In this document: piece after piece, positions 50,625-61,063 of the stretch | Layout of the letters: each line of letters starts with the position of its first letter | Numbering within the stretch: the first letter of the stretch is position 1 | Assembly: GCA_951799445.1 (NCBI GenBank) | Contig: OX637292.1 | Coordinates: 10,233,296 to 10,297,295, forward strand | DNA from: Pseudisothecium myosuroides | Lineage: Eukaryota; Streptophyta; Bryopsida; Hypnales; Lembophyllaceae | Reading direction: 5' to 3' | DNA: 64,000 nucleotides | Notes under the pieces: generated by a model | Seen by the model: the letters and a program-made list of their open reading frames with translations, nothing else | Database searches by the model: none | What the model was told of the DNA's origin: nothing | Position numbers and translations under genes: made by a program

Positions 50625-50714
50625 TATCCACCTCTTGAAAAGTACACTAATTGTATATTTTGCTTTCTCATTGCACAAGCAATGTACAAATAGTGTACAT
50701 TTCAAGAGGTGGAT
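50625..50714. repeat. Short inverted-repeat unit (about 90 bp)
   Basis: TATCCACCTCTTGAAAAGTA at the left and TACATTTCAAGAGGTGGAT at the right form arms of about 30 bp around a 29-base centre. Possibly a tiny MITE; no flanking duplication. Confidence 0.6.
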
Positions 50715-51535
50715 CATTCTTTTGGTAATCACTATGTTTCAACTTCAAAAATTCATAACTAATTCCGCAATGCTCCAAAAAATATGAATTCAAATGACTT
50801 GGATTAAATGTCAATTCCATTTGTCTTTCAAGAAAAATTTAATAAAAAATATTTTAAGATGTCTAACCTCCCCAAATTAATTTCCAGTTCTTAAATGGGC
50901 CCTTTATAGACCTCCTACCTTAGTTAGTTAGAGTTTCAAATCTATGTTTCAAAAGCCTGGCCTCATGCATCAAATGTGTTCTGAAAATACTAAATTGACC
51001 AATCTCAAGTTGTGCGGTCTGTGGCCTTCAAGCTTCATTCATGTAGGGCTCTTTTTTATACAGTATTTGGATAGGAGTCTGCCGAAAGAAAACCTATGAA
51101 CGTCCATGGCTTATTTTTGATAATTAGGCCTTCAAAATTGCAATGTCCTCAAAATTTGCATCAAGTCCGCCCTTCTTGGGCAACCTGACTTAGTTTCTGA
51201 GGTTCTTGAAGTTAATTCACTTTCTTGCTATAAAATTGATTTGTTTGTGGGGTTCCTTAACCTTGGAAATACGTGGCCCTTTCACTTAGGTAATTACCCA
51301 AATGAATATAAAATTTCTAAATGAGTAGGGGCATTTTTTTGTTTCTATAGTTTTGTTGAAATTCATTCATAAGATACTTTTAGTCTTCTACATCCTTATT
51401 GAATTAAACAAAGAAAAATTAATGGAAAATGAACAACCATAATAGTGGTTTTATTTTTCAACTTTCTCATTTGTTGCAAGTTATGGTTGATGGTCCTTTG
51501 TCCTCAAGTGTATAAAAGCCTGCAATAGTTGACAA

Positions 51536-52376
51536 GGGTGATTGCAAGAAACATTTGTCCTATTTTTTGTGACATGTTCAAGGCGGAAGTTGTTTTGTGC
51601 CATAAATACTGCAAAAATGATTGAATGAACATGAAATTCAAAAGCAAGCTTTATATAGCAATAGAAAATGCACTTGAATTATTTCAATTTTTTCAAAATT
51701 AATGCAATAGGTGAAATTGAATTTTGAATATATGTCACACATGCGGTTTTGATGGGTTTTAGTACTATCGAGTACCTTTTCTGAAGAGTTACGTTGTTAG
51801 ATTTAGTAGTCTAGGTCTTCTAATAGAAATACACCCTCTCAGGAGAAAGATTTCCAAAAACATGTTCCAAGTGTGCTTTACATTGGCCTAAACGGTGCTA
51901 TGTTCAGGTTGAATTTATGTTGAATTAAAAATATTTTTTTAGTTCTAGCTTTGATCTTCCTATTTTGTTTTTAGTTGGCAACAATGGCCACTTTTAAAAT
52001 AAAATTTTCAAATTCATTTCCTAATTTTTTTAAAATTGAAACGTGAAAGTCTCATTTTCTAGAATAAATTGTAGCATGTGGCTCAAAATAATACTTCAGG
52101 ATACATAAGAAGACTCAATAGTACTAGTGGAGTTTGTAATACGTCCTATTTTCCAACGTTTTTTTTTATGGCAAATTAAGTATTTCCATTCATTTTTGTC
52201 ATCCAATGATGAACATTACATGTTGCCAAAATAGTAAATTTGAAATCCAATTGACCATTCAGATTTTATGTTCCATACCCCCAATAGTATTGAAGATGAC
52301 TCGTAGTACAAAAAGTACTAAAAAGCCAAAAACAAAAAAACGCAACACATAGTACAAGTGTTTCTTGCAATCACCC
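51536..52376. mobile_element. Miniature TIR element, GGGTGATTGCAAG family, copy 2
   Basis: GGGTGATTGCAAGAAACA at the left and TGTTTCTTGCAATCACCC at the right, 841 bp. Flanks ACAA and ATAA are compatible with a diverged 4-bp duplication. Non-coding. Confidence 0.75.
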
Positions 52377-52507
52377 ATAAGTAGCCTATATATGTATGAT
52401 ATTTATTAGCTATTTATTTGAATAACATTCAATTACAACATTGTTTAAACTTGAATAAAGCCTAACAATATGTTTGTTCATGATACTAAAAATGGTGTTT
52501 GCAAGAG

Positions 52508-52769
52508 CATTAGAAGAGATTTGAGGCCGCTAGAAGACTGCAAGTTCCCAGGGCGTTCCCAACATGGGAATTTTGCCACATGTGCAGTCTGATGTAGTCA
52601 AGAGAGTGCCACGTTAGTTCTTTTGGAAAAAAAAAAATATTTTTATTTTTATTTTTATTTTTCCACTTTTGGGTCAATTTTTTTTAAAATTTTGATAGCA
52701 TTACTGCTGGTTTAGAACAAGGGAACAACCCCAAAACGGCCCTCCAGAGGCCTCAAATTTCTTCTAATG
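52508..52769. mobile_element. Miniature TIR element, CATTAGAAGA family, copy 1
   Basis: CATTAGAAGAGATTTGAGGCC at the left, inverse CCTCAAATTTCTTCTAATG at the right, 262 bp. Shares AGTTCCCAGGGCGTTCCCAA-type inner sequence with the inverse of the element at 53841-54079. No target duplication found. Confidence 0.6.
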
Positions 52770-52790
52770 AATCTAATCTAAAGTAGTGTA

Positions 52791-53506
52791 GGGTGATTGC
52801 AAGAGAGACCGGTACTATTTTGCATCACATTTGAAGTGACAGAGTTGTCTTCTGCAAAGTATAAACCCAATTAATTTGAAATTTTTATTGAAGATGGCTA
52901 ATTTGATAGTATTTAGATACTTTATTTTTCAAAAAAATTATAAAATCATTTTATATTTCAATTTCAATTTAGCAAATTTGTCACACTATGCGGTTTAGGA
53001 TTTTTTAGTACTGAGGAGTATTCAAAATTAATGATCTAGAGCTGAAATCTTTGTAGTGTATTCCCACACTAGGTAGGCATGTGCCTACCAAATTTTACCC
53101 AAAAAAAATAAATTTATGTTCTCTACATGCATACCAGCAAGGTTGCTTTGCACACGCATTTTTAAACATTAAAGATGGTTTTAAGATCATTATTTTTGTG
53201 AAATCTTTTCATCATGAAGTTTTTCCTATTTGACCATTTTTAGTTTTTTTTTTTTAATTCCTATTTTTTATGAATTAAAATGTAAAAATACCTATTTTCA
53301 TGAAATTTTGCACTTTTCTAGTTCTCCTACTTAGAAAATTTGTCTATGCTTTCCTTCCTAAGGTACCTTCTTTTTAAAGGTGTATACATTTAATGTTTTT
53401 TTAATATTTTTTGAAAATTATATTTCTAATTATAAAGTACTTCCCTTCAAAAAATGAGTATTATGAAAAATGCTACAAAACCTACATAGTGTTTCTTGCA
53501 ATGACC
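52791..53506. mobile_element. Miniature TIR element, GGGTGATTGCAAG family, copy 3
   Basis: Left end GGGTGATTGCAAGAGAG, right end GTTTCTTGCAATGACC, about 716 bp, non-coding. The right end has diverged and its exact limit is uncertain. Confidence 0.65.
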
Positions 53507-53643
53507 ATATATCTAAATTTGTTCCAATAAAACCTCTTTGAATTTATACAAAGTGAGATTATACCAACTCATAGAATTATTTTCAAGCACTTGAGTCTGA
53601 ATATAGATCATGGTATAAATTTGACATCCATATAGGTTTCATT

Positions 53644-53832
53644 CACTACAAGAGAAAGGGGTGTTTTAAGTAGTGTCTTAGACATCACGTCTTTTAAGTA
53701 AGTTTTTTTTTTTAAATTTACTAAAAAGACAATCTTTTTAGTAAAATTTTACTTAAAAACTTACTTAAAAGATGTTACTTAAAAGACGTGATGTCTAGGA
53801 CACTACTTAAAACACCCCTTTCTCTTGTAGTG
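53644..53832. mobile_element. CACTA-type foldback miniature element with ATT target duplication
   Basis: CACTACAAGAGAAAGGGG at the left, inverse at the right, nearly palindromic over 189 bp. ATT lies on both sides (53641-53643 and 53833-53835). Same type as 26928-27113 but a different interior. Confidence 0.8.
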
Positions 53833-53840
53833 ATTTAGTA

Positions 53841-54079
53841 CATTAGAAGAAATTTGAAGGCTCCAAAGGGCCGTTTCAGGGTTATTCCCGCTGCTAGGAA
53901 CAATCAGAATATAAAAAAATTAAAAAAAAATTATTAAAATTTATTAAATTTTTTTTTTTTAATTATTTTCTAATGTGGCACAGTCTCGACCACATTAGAT
54001 TATTGTTCCCAGGGTGTTCCCAAAGTTCCCAAGGCCTGATAACTTGCAGTCTCTTATTGCCTTTAAATTTCTTCTAATG
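53841..54079. mobile_element. Miniature TIR element, CATTAGAAGA family, copy 2
   Basis: CATTAGAAGAAATTTGAAGG at the left and CTTTAAATTTCTTCTAATG at the right, 239 bp. Begins only 8 bases after the CACTA-type element. Confidence 0.6.
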
Positions 54080-54269
54080 TTTTAAGTGTCATGTGACGCC
54101 CCCCAAAAATTTGAATGGCCTATGTGAGACTCAAAATTTAGGTATTTGTAATATCTATAGCCCCTCCTTTCTTAACTAAGCTTTATATTGTGTTTTTTTA
54201 ACTCCATTGGAAAACTAGTCATTGCGGGTGTAAAAAATGCCAACACCGGAAGATTGAATTCAAAATTTG

Positions 54270-54560
54270 CAATAGATTCATGAAGAAATAAAAACAATGG
54301 TTAAGATTGCAGGAGAACATGCCAAGCAAAGTTATGATTGCGGAGTAACACGGCAGCCAACGTTTCAAGTGGGTGACAAGGTCCTCTTGTAGCATGAGAA
54401 TATTGCAACCATCGAACCATCTCAAAAATTAGCTTCTAAATTTTTGGGGCCCTTCCAAGTTGTATCTAAAATTTTAGATGTAGTGTACCGACTAAAGCTT
54501 CCAAGGACGCTTTGAATTCACAATGTCTTTCATATCTCTCTTCTCAAAAGGCTGGTAATT
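54270..54560 (+). pseudogene. Ty3/gypsy retrotransposon relic (integrase C-terminal end)
   Basis: One frame reads FQVGDKVLL, then KFLGPFQVVSKI, VVYRLKLP and IHNVFHISLLKRL. This is the typical order of the GPY/F-type region at the C-terminal end of Ty3/gypsy integrase. In-frame TAG (near 54391) and TGA (near 54512) break it. No LTR, reverse transcriptase or RNase H was seen nearby, so this is an isolated fragment. Confidence 0.85.
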
Positions 54561-54742
54561 ATCATACGTTGAGGCATTCAAGTAGGATTGTTACAAATAT
54601 GACATAGGTATTGGAGGAGTTGAGGAGGAGCCAAGCTAGAGTTAGGGCTTCAATGAAGGATTGAGAGTACGTAGTCTTCTAGCGAGCCAATCTTGGCCCT
54701 TCCTCCTAAAATCTAACTTAAATAACAAATTTTGCATTCTAA

Positions 54743-56498
54743 GGCAATTGCAAGAAACATTTATACTATTCCTTGCCACCCGTAGCATAACAATGCTCGG
54801 GTGGATCACTCTTTGTATATTTTGTGCACCACGTGCAGCAAGGGGGTATTTTTGGGGGACTATTTACTTCCAAGGCATCATTAAAAGGGTCCCTATAATT
54901 ATTTAATTCCGAAAAATGACCCATTTTAATGCACTCTATCATTACTTATATTGCCAGGGTCAATGCGTTTTTTTAGGCTATATTCATTGTAAGTAAAAAA
55001 AATTTAATTAAAAAGTAATGTGAAAGCAAAAGTGTTACAGAAAGAGTCTAAAAAAAAATTTGATTGGAATTCAATCTATCTTCTTGCTTTCTCAAACAAT
55101 GATCAAACTTCAATGTGGTCATGTGTATAGAAAGAACATGTAAAATAGCTTGTAGTTAAAAGCAAGAAAAGCAATCTGAGCTGTATAGATGTCCTACTTT
55201 CACAAGCATGAAATAATAAAGGAAAACACGAGGGGAAACAATAGAACACCGTTTTCAAACAACTAAGAAACAAACACGTCAAAGTAAAACTTCAGGTTGG
55301 AAAAGGACTTGCACAAATTTGTCATTCACATGTGTTCAAAAATACAAGGCAATGTGTGGATTTAAATGAAAATAGAAATTAGCTTCTACTAGAGCTTACC
55401 TATACAAACATAAGTCACAATACGAAACGCTGCCACAAGGTTTGAAAACAAGAACGCTAACTGAGGTTCTTCCACATTGTTGTTTTGTCTACAAGGTTAA
55501 TTACAGCCAACGAAACAACTTTTCATCCACAATATCTCTTACCCAGTTGTACAACCACATGTATTCACTAATTATACTAAATACGGTTCCTAGGATCCAA
55601 TTCTTTGGACCCTAAATTACATGTACTAAAACTTTAATGGCCCAGATTTGTAGGCTACCTATACTATTTATAATGGATTTGTAACTTTGAATGTTCCCTA
55701 CTTTACTTGTAAATTTTTAATAATTTTTAATAATTTTTATCCAAAATGAATAAAATCCTCTCTATTTTAAGCCGCACGTTGTTTTTAAAATGCGGGAAGT
55801 GACCCCCCCATGTAACAATGTTTATTTTGCTTGTTTTCTAGCCATAACTTTCATTATAAACCACTGAAGGATTCCAAATTATCAAATTGAGAAAGATAAG
55901 ACCATTATATAGACAAGATAATTTCTTCAAATTATCAAGAATAATTTATTATTTTTAAAATGTCCACAATTGGATGTCAATATGTCACCCTAATAACCAT
56001 TTTAGAGAGTATTAGTATTATTTTGAATTCCAAAATACAAATTTAAAGCTAAAAATTGGAATATGAAGTCATCTACAAAGATATTATGTATTGAACAAAT
56101 GATTTTCTAAAAATAGTACTTTTCCATCTTACACATATATTCAAAGAGTATTATCTTTGTATCAATACATGGATTGTAAATTTTTTTTTATCAAGACAAA
56201 ACTAGTTGATTAGAAGCCCTTTTAGATTGAAAACAATGGTTTTATTTTAAATTATTTTTGAAGTTTTTTCTATTTTTAAAAAATAAAAAAATAAAAAAAT
56301 CTACTATCTTGAAATTTTTAGTTTTTCTATTTTGTGCATAACATTTAAAGAATATTTTTCATAGGCTTGAATTTTAGAAGCCCATTATTTTCAATGTTTT
56401 ACAAATAATATTTCTTCAAGAAAATTATTCCAAAAGTTTTATCCCCTTGTACAACAGACAAAACGCAACAAATAGTGTAAGTGTTTCTTGCAATTGTC
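54743..56498. mobile_element. Long member (1.76 kb) of the GCAATTGCAAGAAACA-type TIR family
   Basis: Left end GGCAATTGCAAGAAACA with CACTATT-like continuation (ATTTATACTATT), right end AATAGTGTAAGTGTTTCTTGCAATTGTC. TCTA can be read next to both ends as a 4-bp duplication. It is more than twice the size of copies 1-3 but shows no recognisable transposase, so it may be a decayed larger member. Confidence 0.55.
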
Positions 56499-58608
56499 TT
56501 CTAGAGCTACATCCAACCCGACAATTCTAGATTGGAAGTATCTTTCTTTGGATTTTGGAATTGCTTTCTAGCTCATGGATGCAAGGTATTTGAGCATGAG
56601 CCTATGTGAGTAGGATGCTTATCCTTCTATAAGAGCAATTTTCAAACTTGAAGATCTTCAATGCAACTAAGCTATTTGGTCCCATGTCCTTTGTTATTGA
56701 TCCAAGAATTTTCTATACAAATGTTCAATCAAAGCCCTGTAGTTTTTTGAGCACTTTTGCATAGAAGAATTATATTTGTTAAGAACATGGTTGAAAATTA
56801 GAGTTTAGAGTTTTTGAAGTTACCTTTCACATTTCATGCACAAGCTTGAAAATTCATTAAGTTTGGATGTCTAACTCATTCTTCTAATGTGGATTATGTT
56901 AGAAGCTATTGTCACATGACCAAATTTTGGCAATTTTTCTTACAATTCAAGCTAAAATAGCATAGTTTCATGTGAGAGAGGCTTTTTCAAGTCAAAATCA
57001 CATTAAATCATCTTTGCAATGCTTTTTTATTTTTGAGACTTTAAAAGTTCCTTCGGAGTGCAATGACAAAATGTCCAATCAAGTTCATAGACTTTAAAGA
57101 TATATGGGTAAAGTAATTAGCTACAAAGTGTTGTTGCATATAGAGTTTTTTTTGTATTTATTGAATTTTGTTATTTATATATTGAGAGCAAATAAAGAGA
57201 TCAATGTAATAGTTTTATTTATTAACTTGATATTTTGTGATTCTTTTAATTTGCAATAGAAACTTTGAAATGAAATCTAATATTTGTATTTCACATTAAA
57301 GATAATAAGCATTTTTTTATATTGGAGTAGACACTTCCACTTTCAAGAACTATGGGCACCCAAATTTTTAGAGGATAGCATTTTGACACCCAAAAATAGA
57401 AAATAATGGCATCCAAAAATTCAAGAAAAGTGTCAAATGTAAACCCTGTTGTAGATGTTCAAGTGTCAATAGTCTACCTATTGGCAAGCGGATATACCTC
57501 ATTGCTTTATTGTTGTTTGCATCAAACAACAACATTATAACGTTGAATTTATATTACAAAAGTCAAACAATTGATAAGTCAAATTGGTAATCATTTAGGG
57601 ACTAAGTCAAGGCCCAGCGACATAAAGGGATCTTATTTTAAAGGGATGTTATCTTATAGAATTGTCTTGGGGATTTTCCACCCCACCCACCAAGAAAATC
57701 ATCAAAGTTTATTATTTTATTCATTTACAATGGTAGTATAATATTTGAAAACCTTATATTCATATTTGTAATCAGGAACTACAAAAGAGGTCACAATTGA
57801 AATACAAAATTGATCGCTTTACAATATGAGACATATTTTTAACATTTTTTTGGCCTAATGAAAAATTTGGGTTAAATGAGAGTTAATGTAGTCTTGTGGA
57901 AGTATCACAAAAGTATCTTAGATACGTGACTACATTAAGTCTCGTTTGACCCAAATTTAGAACATCACAACCATTAGGGTTGAAATTTTTCAATCCTATA
58001 ACTAAATTTTCAACAATTTATTATTTTAAATCATCTTGTACTTCTTTCTTCTTACTGTGTTTTTCAAGCATGAATATAAAAAAAAATTTGAAATTTTTTA
58101 TATGTGTTGCCAACTTATTTCTTCAACATATTATAGAGAGTTGCAAGTTGTAGGATCTACACATTTTTGTGTAAAAGTCTAAAATATGAAACCTAACCAT
58201 TTGGAAAGAATTGAAAATATTTCTTTTTGAAATCCAAACATATCATGATCCAATTGGTAAGATTTCTAATTTTGAAATTTTAAAAGGGTGTACTCTATGA
58301 AGTTTACTAAAGGATCCTATGGATGAATTTGTTAATGAATAAATATAGATAAAGATTTTAGCTTTGTTTTGGATTTGAGTACTAGAAAGCAATTTTGGGC
58401 CTAAAAACATCATTTTGCTTTAGTGGTTAATTATCACTAAAAAAATGTTTGAAAAATGAATGATATTGCCCAAACAATTCTCAAAAAATACTATATTTGA
58501 ATGAAAGCTTCTAACAATAAATAATATTGTAAATGAATGAACACATCTAAATGATTCTATCCATGTTTCCCTTACTTGCAAACATTCTAGGGTGCAAGTC
58601 ACTCTAAG
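56499..58608. other. AT-rich intergenic DNA with a hairpin and a piggyBac-like fragment
   Basis: A hairpin lies at 57863-57958. From about 57961 to 58200 the sequence resembles the interior of the piggyBac-like elements (for example 22137-22260). No gene. Confidence 0.5.
57863..57958. repeat. Imperfect inverted repeat, about 30-bp arms
   Basis: AAATTTGGGTTAAATGAGAG and GTTAATGTAGTC at the left pair with GACTACATTAAG and CTCGTTTGACCCAAATTT at the right, around a centre of about 34 bases. Could be a small mobile element or a hairpin RNA source; no expression evidence can be had from sequence. Confidence 0.6.
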
Positions 58609-58997
58609 GTACCCCCCCCCATTCCCGACCAAGGACCCATTCCCAACCTATAGGTGCACATATTTTTGACCATGCTTAGAATGCAATTTTTTTTTGTTTT
58701 CAAGGTTGGAACTAATAAATACATGACACATGTCCCAAGTTGTTAAAAAAAATAGGAAATAATGATTAGATAAAAAGTTATTGTATGATCGGAATTGGAA
58801 GAGTCTAGACATTAACCATGGGTCTGGTGCACTTTTTGCCTCCCAAAATTCATAGTAATTTCAATTCAAATGATAAAATTACCAATTCTTTTGCAATCCA
58901 TGTCATTACTACTGATGTACCTCTGAAAATATTTGTTTTGCCTTCACTACTCCGGATCATGTCGGAATTATTATTCGGTCGGTTTAGGGGGGGGTAC
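58609..58997. mobile_element. Miniature TIR element with GGTACCCCCCCC ends
   Basis: Left end GGTACCCCCCCCCATTCCCGACC (reading TTCCCGACC inward); the right end is the inverse, GGTCGGTTTAGGGGGGGGTACC, together about 389 bp. A similar end lies near 36945. No target duplication found. Contains a 66-codon frame without motifs. Confidence 0.65.
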
Positions 58998-59149
58998 CAC
59001 CAGAAAATACAAAAATAATTGGCTGGAACAGTAGATGGTAAGTTACTGTAGTTGCAGAGCGGGCATTGACGCGGACCACCAACAACTTGCTCTCCTCCAA
59101 TAATTTCACATACGGTACGCGTTGTTTCGGTGTCGAAGCTTTTCTCCGA

Positions 59150-59358
59150 CTTGCCTGTGTGAGATGGGGTTTGGTGAAGAAGGCAGCCTCCTTATGGTGT
59201 TGTCAAGCGGCCAACTCCAGTTCGACTTGAGCAGAGTGTATCACGAACATCTCGGGCTGTCGGTAGCGTTGGAGGCAGCTTGCGTGCACACTCTACGCCC
59301 CTGACCGTGTCCACCCTTATCGGAGGAAGCCAGTGTGCGATTAGTATGCCATTTCAAG
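59150..59358 (+). promoter_or_regulatory. Probable untranslated leader exon of TNL copy C
   Basis: Plus-strand counterpart of the copy A leader. It ends in CATTTCAAG with a consensus GTAAG donor. The proposed partner acceptor is TTTTGCAG at 60549-60556. The start given is approximate. A short upstream ORF (Met-Pro-Asp-Cys-stop) sits about 20 bases before the TNL start codon at 61064. Confidence 0.4.
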
Positions 59359-61063
59359 GTAAGTTACGAGCTCCCGAGCTTGCTCCTCCTGACACAAGAG
59401 CAACGGCGAGAGGAGTTTGGAATAGCATTCGTAGTGCAGCGCCTGGAATAATTGTGTTATGAGCTTTGTTGTCACGGTGGAGTTTTCTGCTTCTGCGTGT
59501 TGTGATTGTTTTCTTCCTTGGTTGTCCTTTCCTGAGGAGTTGGATCAGATCATGTTTCCTCTAGCGTATGAGAGCTGTGAAACCCTAGGACGGAACATTC
59601 CAGCGGTTCGAAATAGCGTCGGTGCTGGTGTGTCCAGAATGAAACCCTCTTCGGAGTAGCATAGTGGCGAGAGTGCGAACAAGGAACTCCATGGCGAGAG
59701 ACGGTTGGAAAGGGATCCATAGTGCAGCTTGTGGAGTATCTCTTTAGAGGAACTTAGTTGTTAGAAGGAGAAGGGGCAATGTTTAATAGTCGGTGGAGTT
59801 GGCCTTTTCTGTTCTAGCTATGGTGCTCCTGCTTGGATTTGGTAGGTGAGCTCTCGTTCTCTTTGTATTTTGTAGGTACTGAATTTGTCATTCTTGTGTT
59901 CCAGATTTGAGAAGTCCAGTGTTCATAATGATTGACATAGTGCGATGGGATTGATTAGGCGTTTTTCTACATCTAGCAATGCTACTCTCGGACATGGCTT
60001 ATCCGCGTGAGCTTAAATTTTCGTATGAAGTACCGAAAGTAGAGCAGGGTGCTACCTTGTCCAGGCGACTTGGTCGTCGGCTTGTCTGCTGTTTCTTGAG
60101 TTTTATCCATGTTATAGCCAAACCTGGCCTGTTGCATTGGTTAACGATACATCACTTACCTTTTGTACTTGCTGACGTGCTTCGTGAGAAAATTACAAGT
60201 ACCCAAAATGTTTAGGATTTTGTTGAGGAGGAGCGGATTGAATAGTTTCTTGTCTGCCACCTTCATTGAGTCGTGTCTAGAAAGGAAATGAAATGACAGG
60301 GAGAGATTGGTATGCATATCTTTGGTTTTAGGTGTGTGTGCTATTATACTTCGACACCTCTAACCCCTGCCATACTCAGGAAACTGAGATTTTCTGTTGA
60401 ATCTGATTCTTCTTGATGATCACTCGTCTCAGCCCTTAGTGTGCTTGGTGGTTTGAGTCGAAGGTTTTGAGTGGTGGATTTTGCAGGCCTTGTTTCCATT
60501 TATTTTTGTCGTTGTCGCAGCGGCATCGAAACTTGATAAGGTGACAAGTTTTGCAGGTCAGACTTTCTTGACTGAATTCTGTCGCTTGTTTTATGTCTCA
60601 AATTTACAATGGATAATAACATACAAGGGACTGTAAGCAGTGCAGATTACTTCTTAGTGCGGACTCTGGCATTCGGTCTGGAAGTATGTAATAGAGTCTA
60701 TGCCAACAGTCAGAAGTGGTCTGTGTGGATCAGGTGTCTTCAATTTTGTTATACTTGCTGTGACAACCTTCTTGCTCAGTTGCACACACAACCGGTTAAG
60801 AACTTTTGGAATCACCGTTTTTTTCGTTGAATATGATGTAGGACTTGCGTCAGACGGGCGTTGGCACCCTCAGCAAGTGGTGGTCCAGTCTGTGGGTTGT
60901 GTTATGCGGTTTTAAGGATCTACTGGAGCCACTCATCAAGGTCGAAGAGTTGAAGTTCGGGTCTTTCTCAGAGCCCCGGTGAGCATCAGTCTTCACCGCC
61001 AGTTTCCGCTGATTTGCATGCCGGATTTGCTCGGTCGAGTGAAGATGCCTGACTGCTGATATC

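Larger units (their letters stand above)
49805..51535. other. 3' flank of the secreted-peptide gene and intergenic DNA
   Basis: Contains a palindromic element related to 16084-16237 (50336-50469) and a short inverted-repeat unit (50625-50714). No gene seen. Confidence 0.5.

Noticed and set aside
59122..59304. Met-initiated frame in the copy C leader
   Set aside because: Not conserved as a frame in copies A and B, while the splice donor at its end is; treated as untranslated leader.
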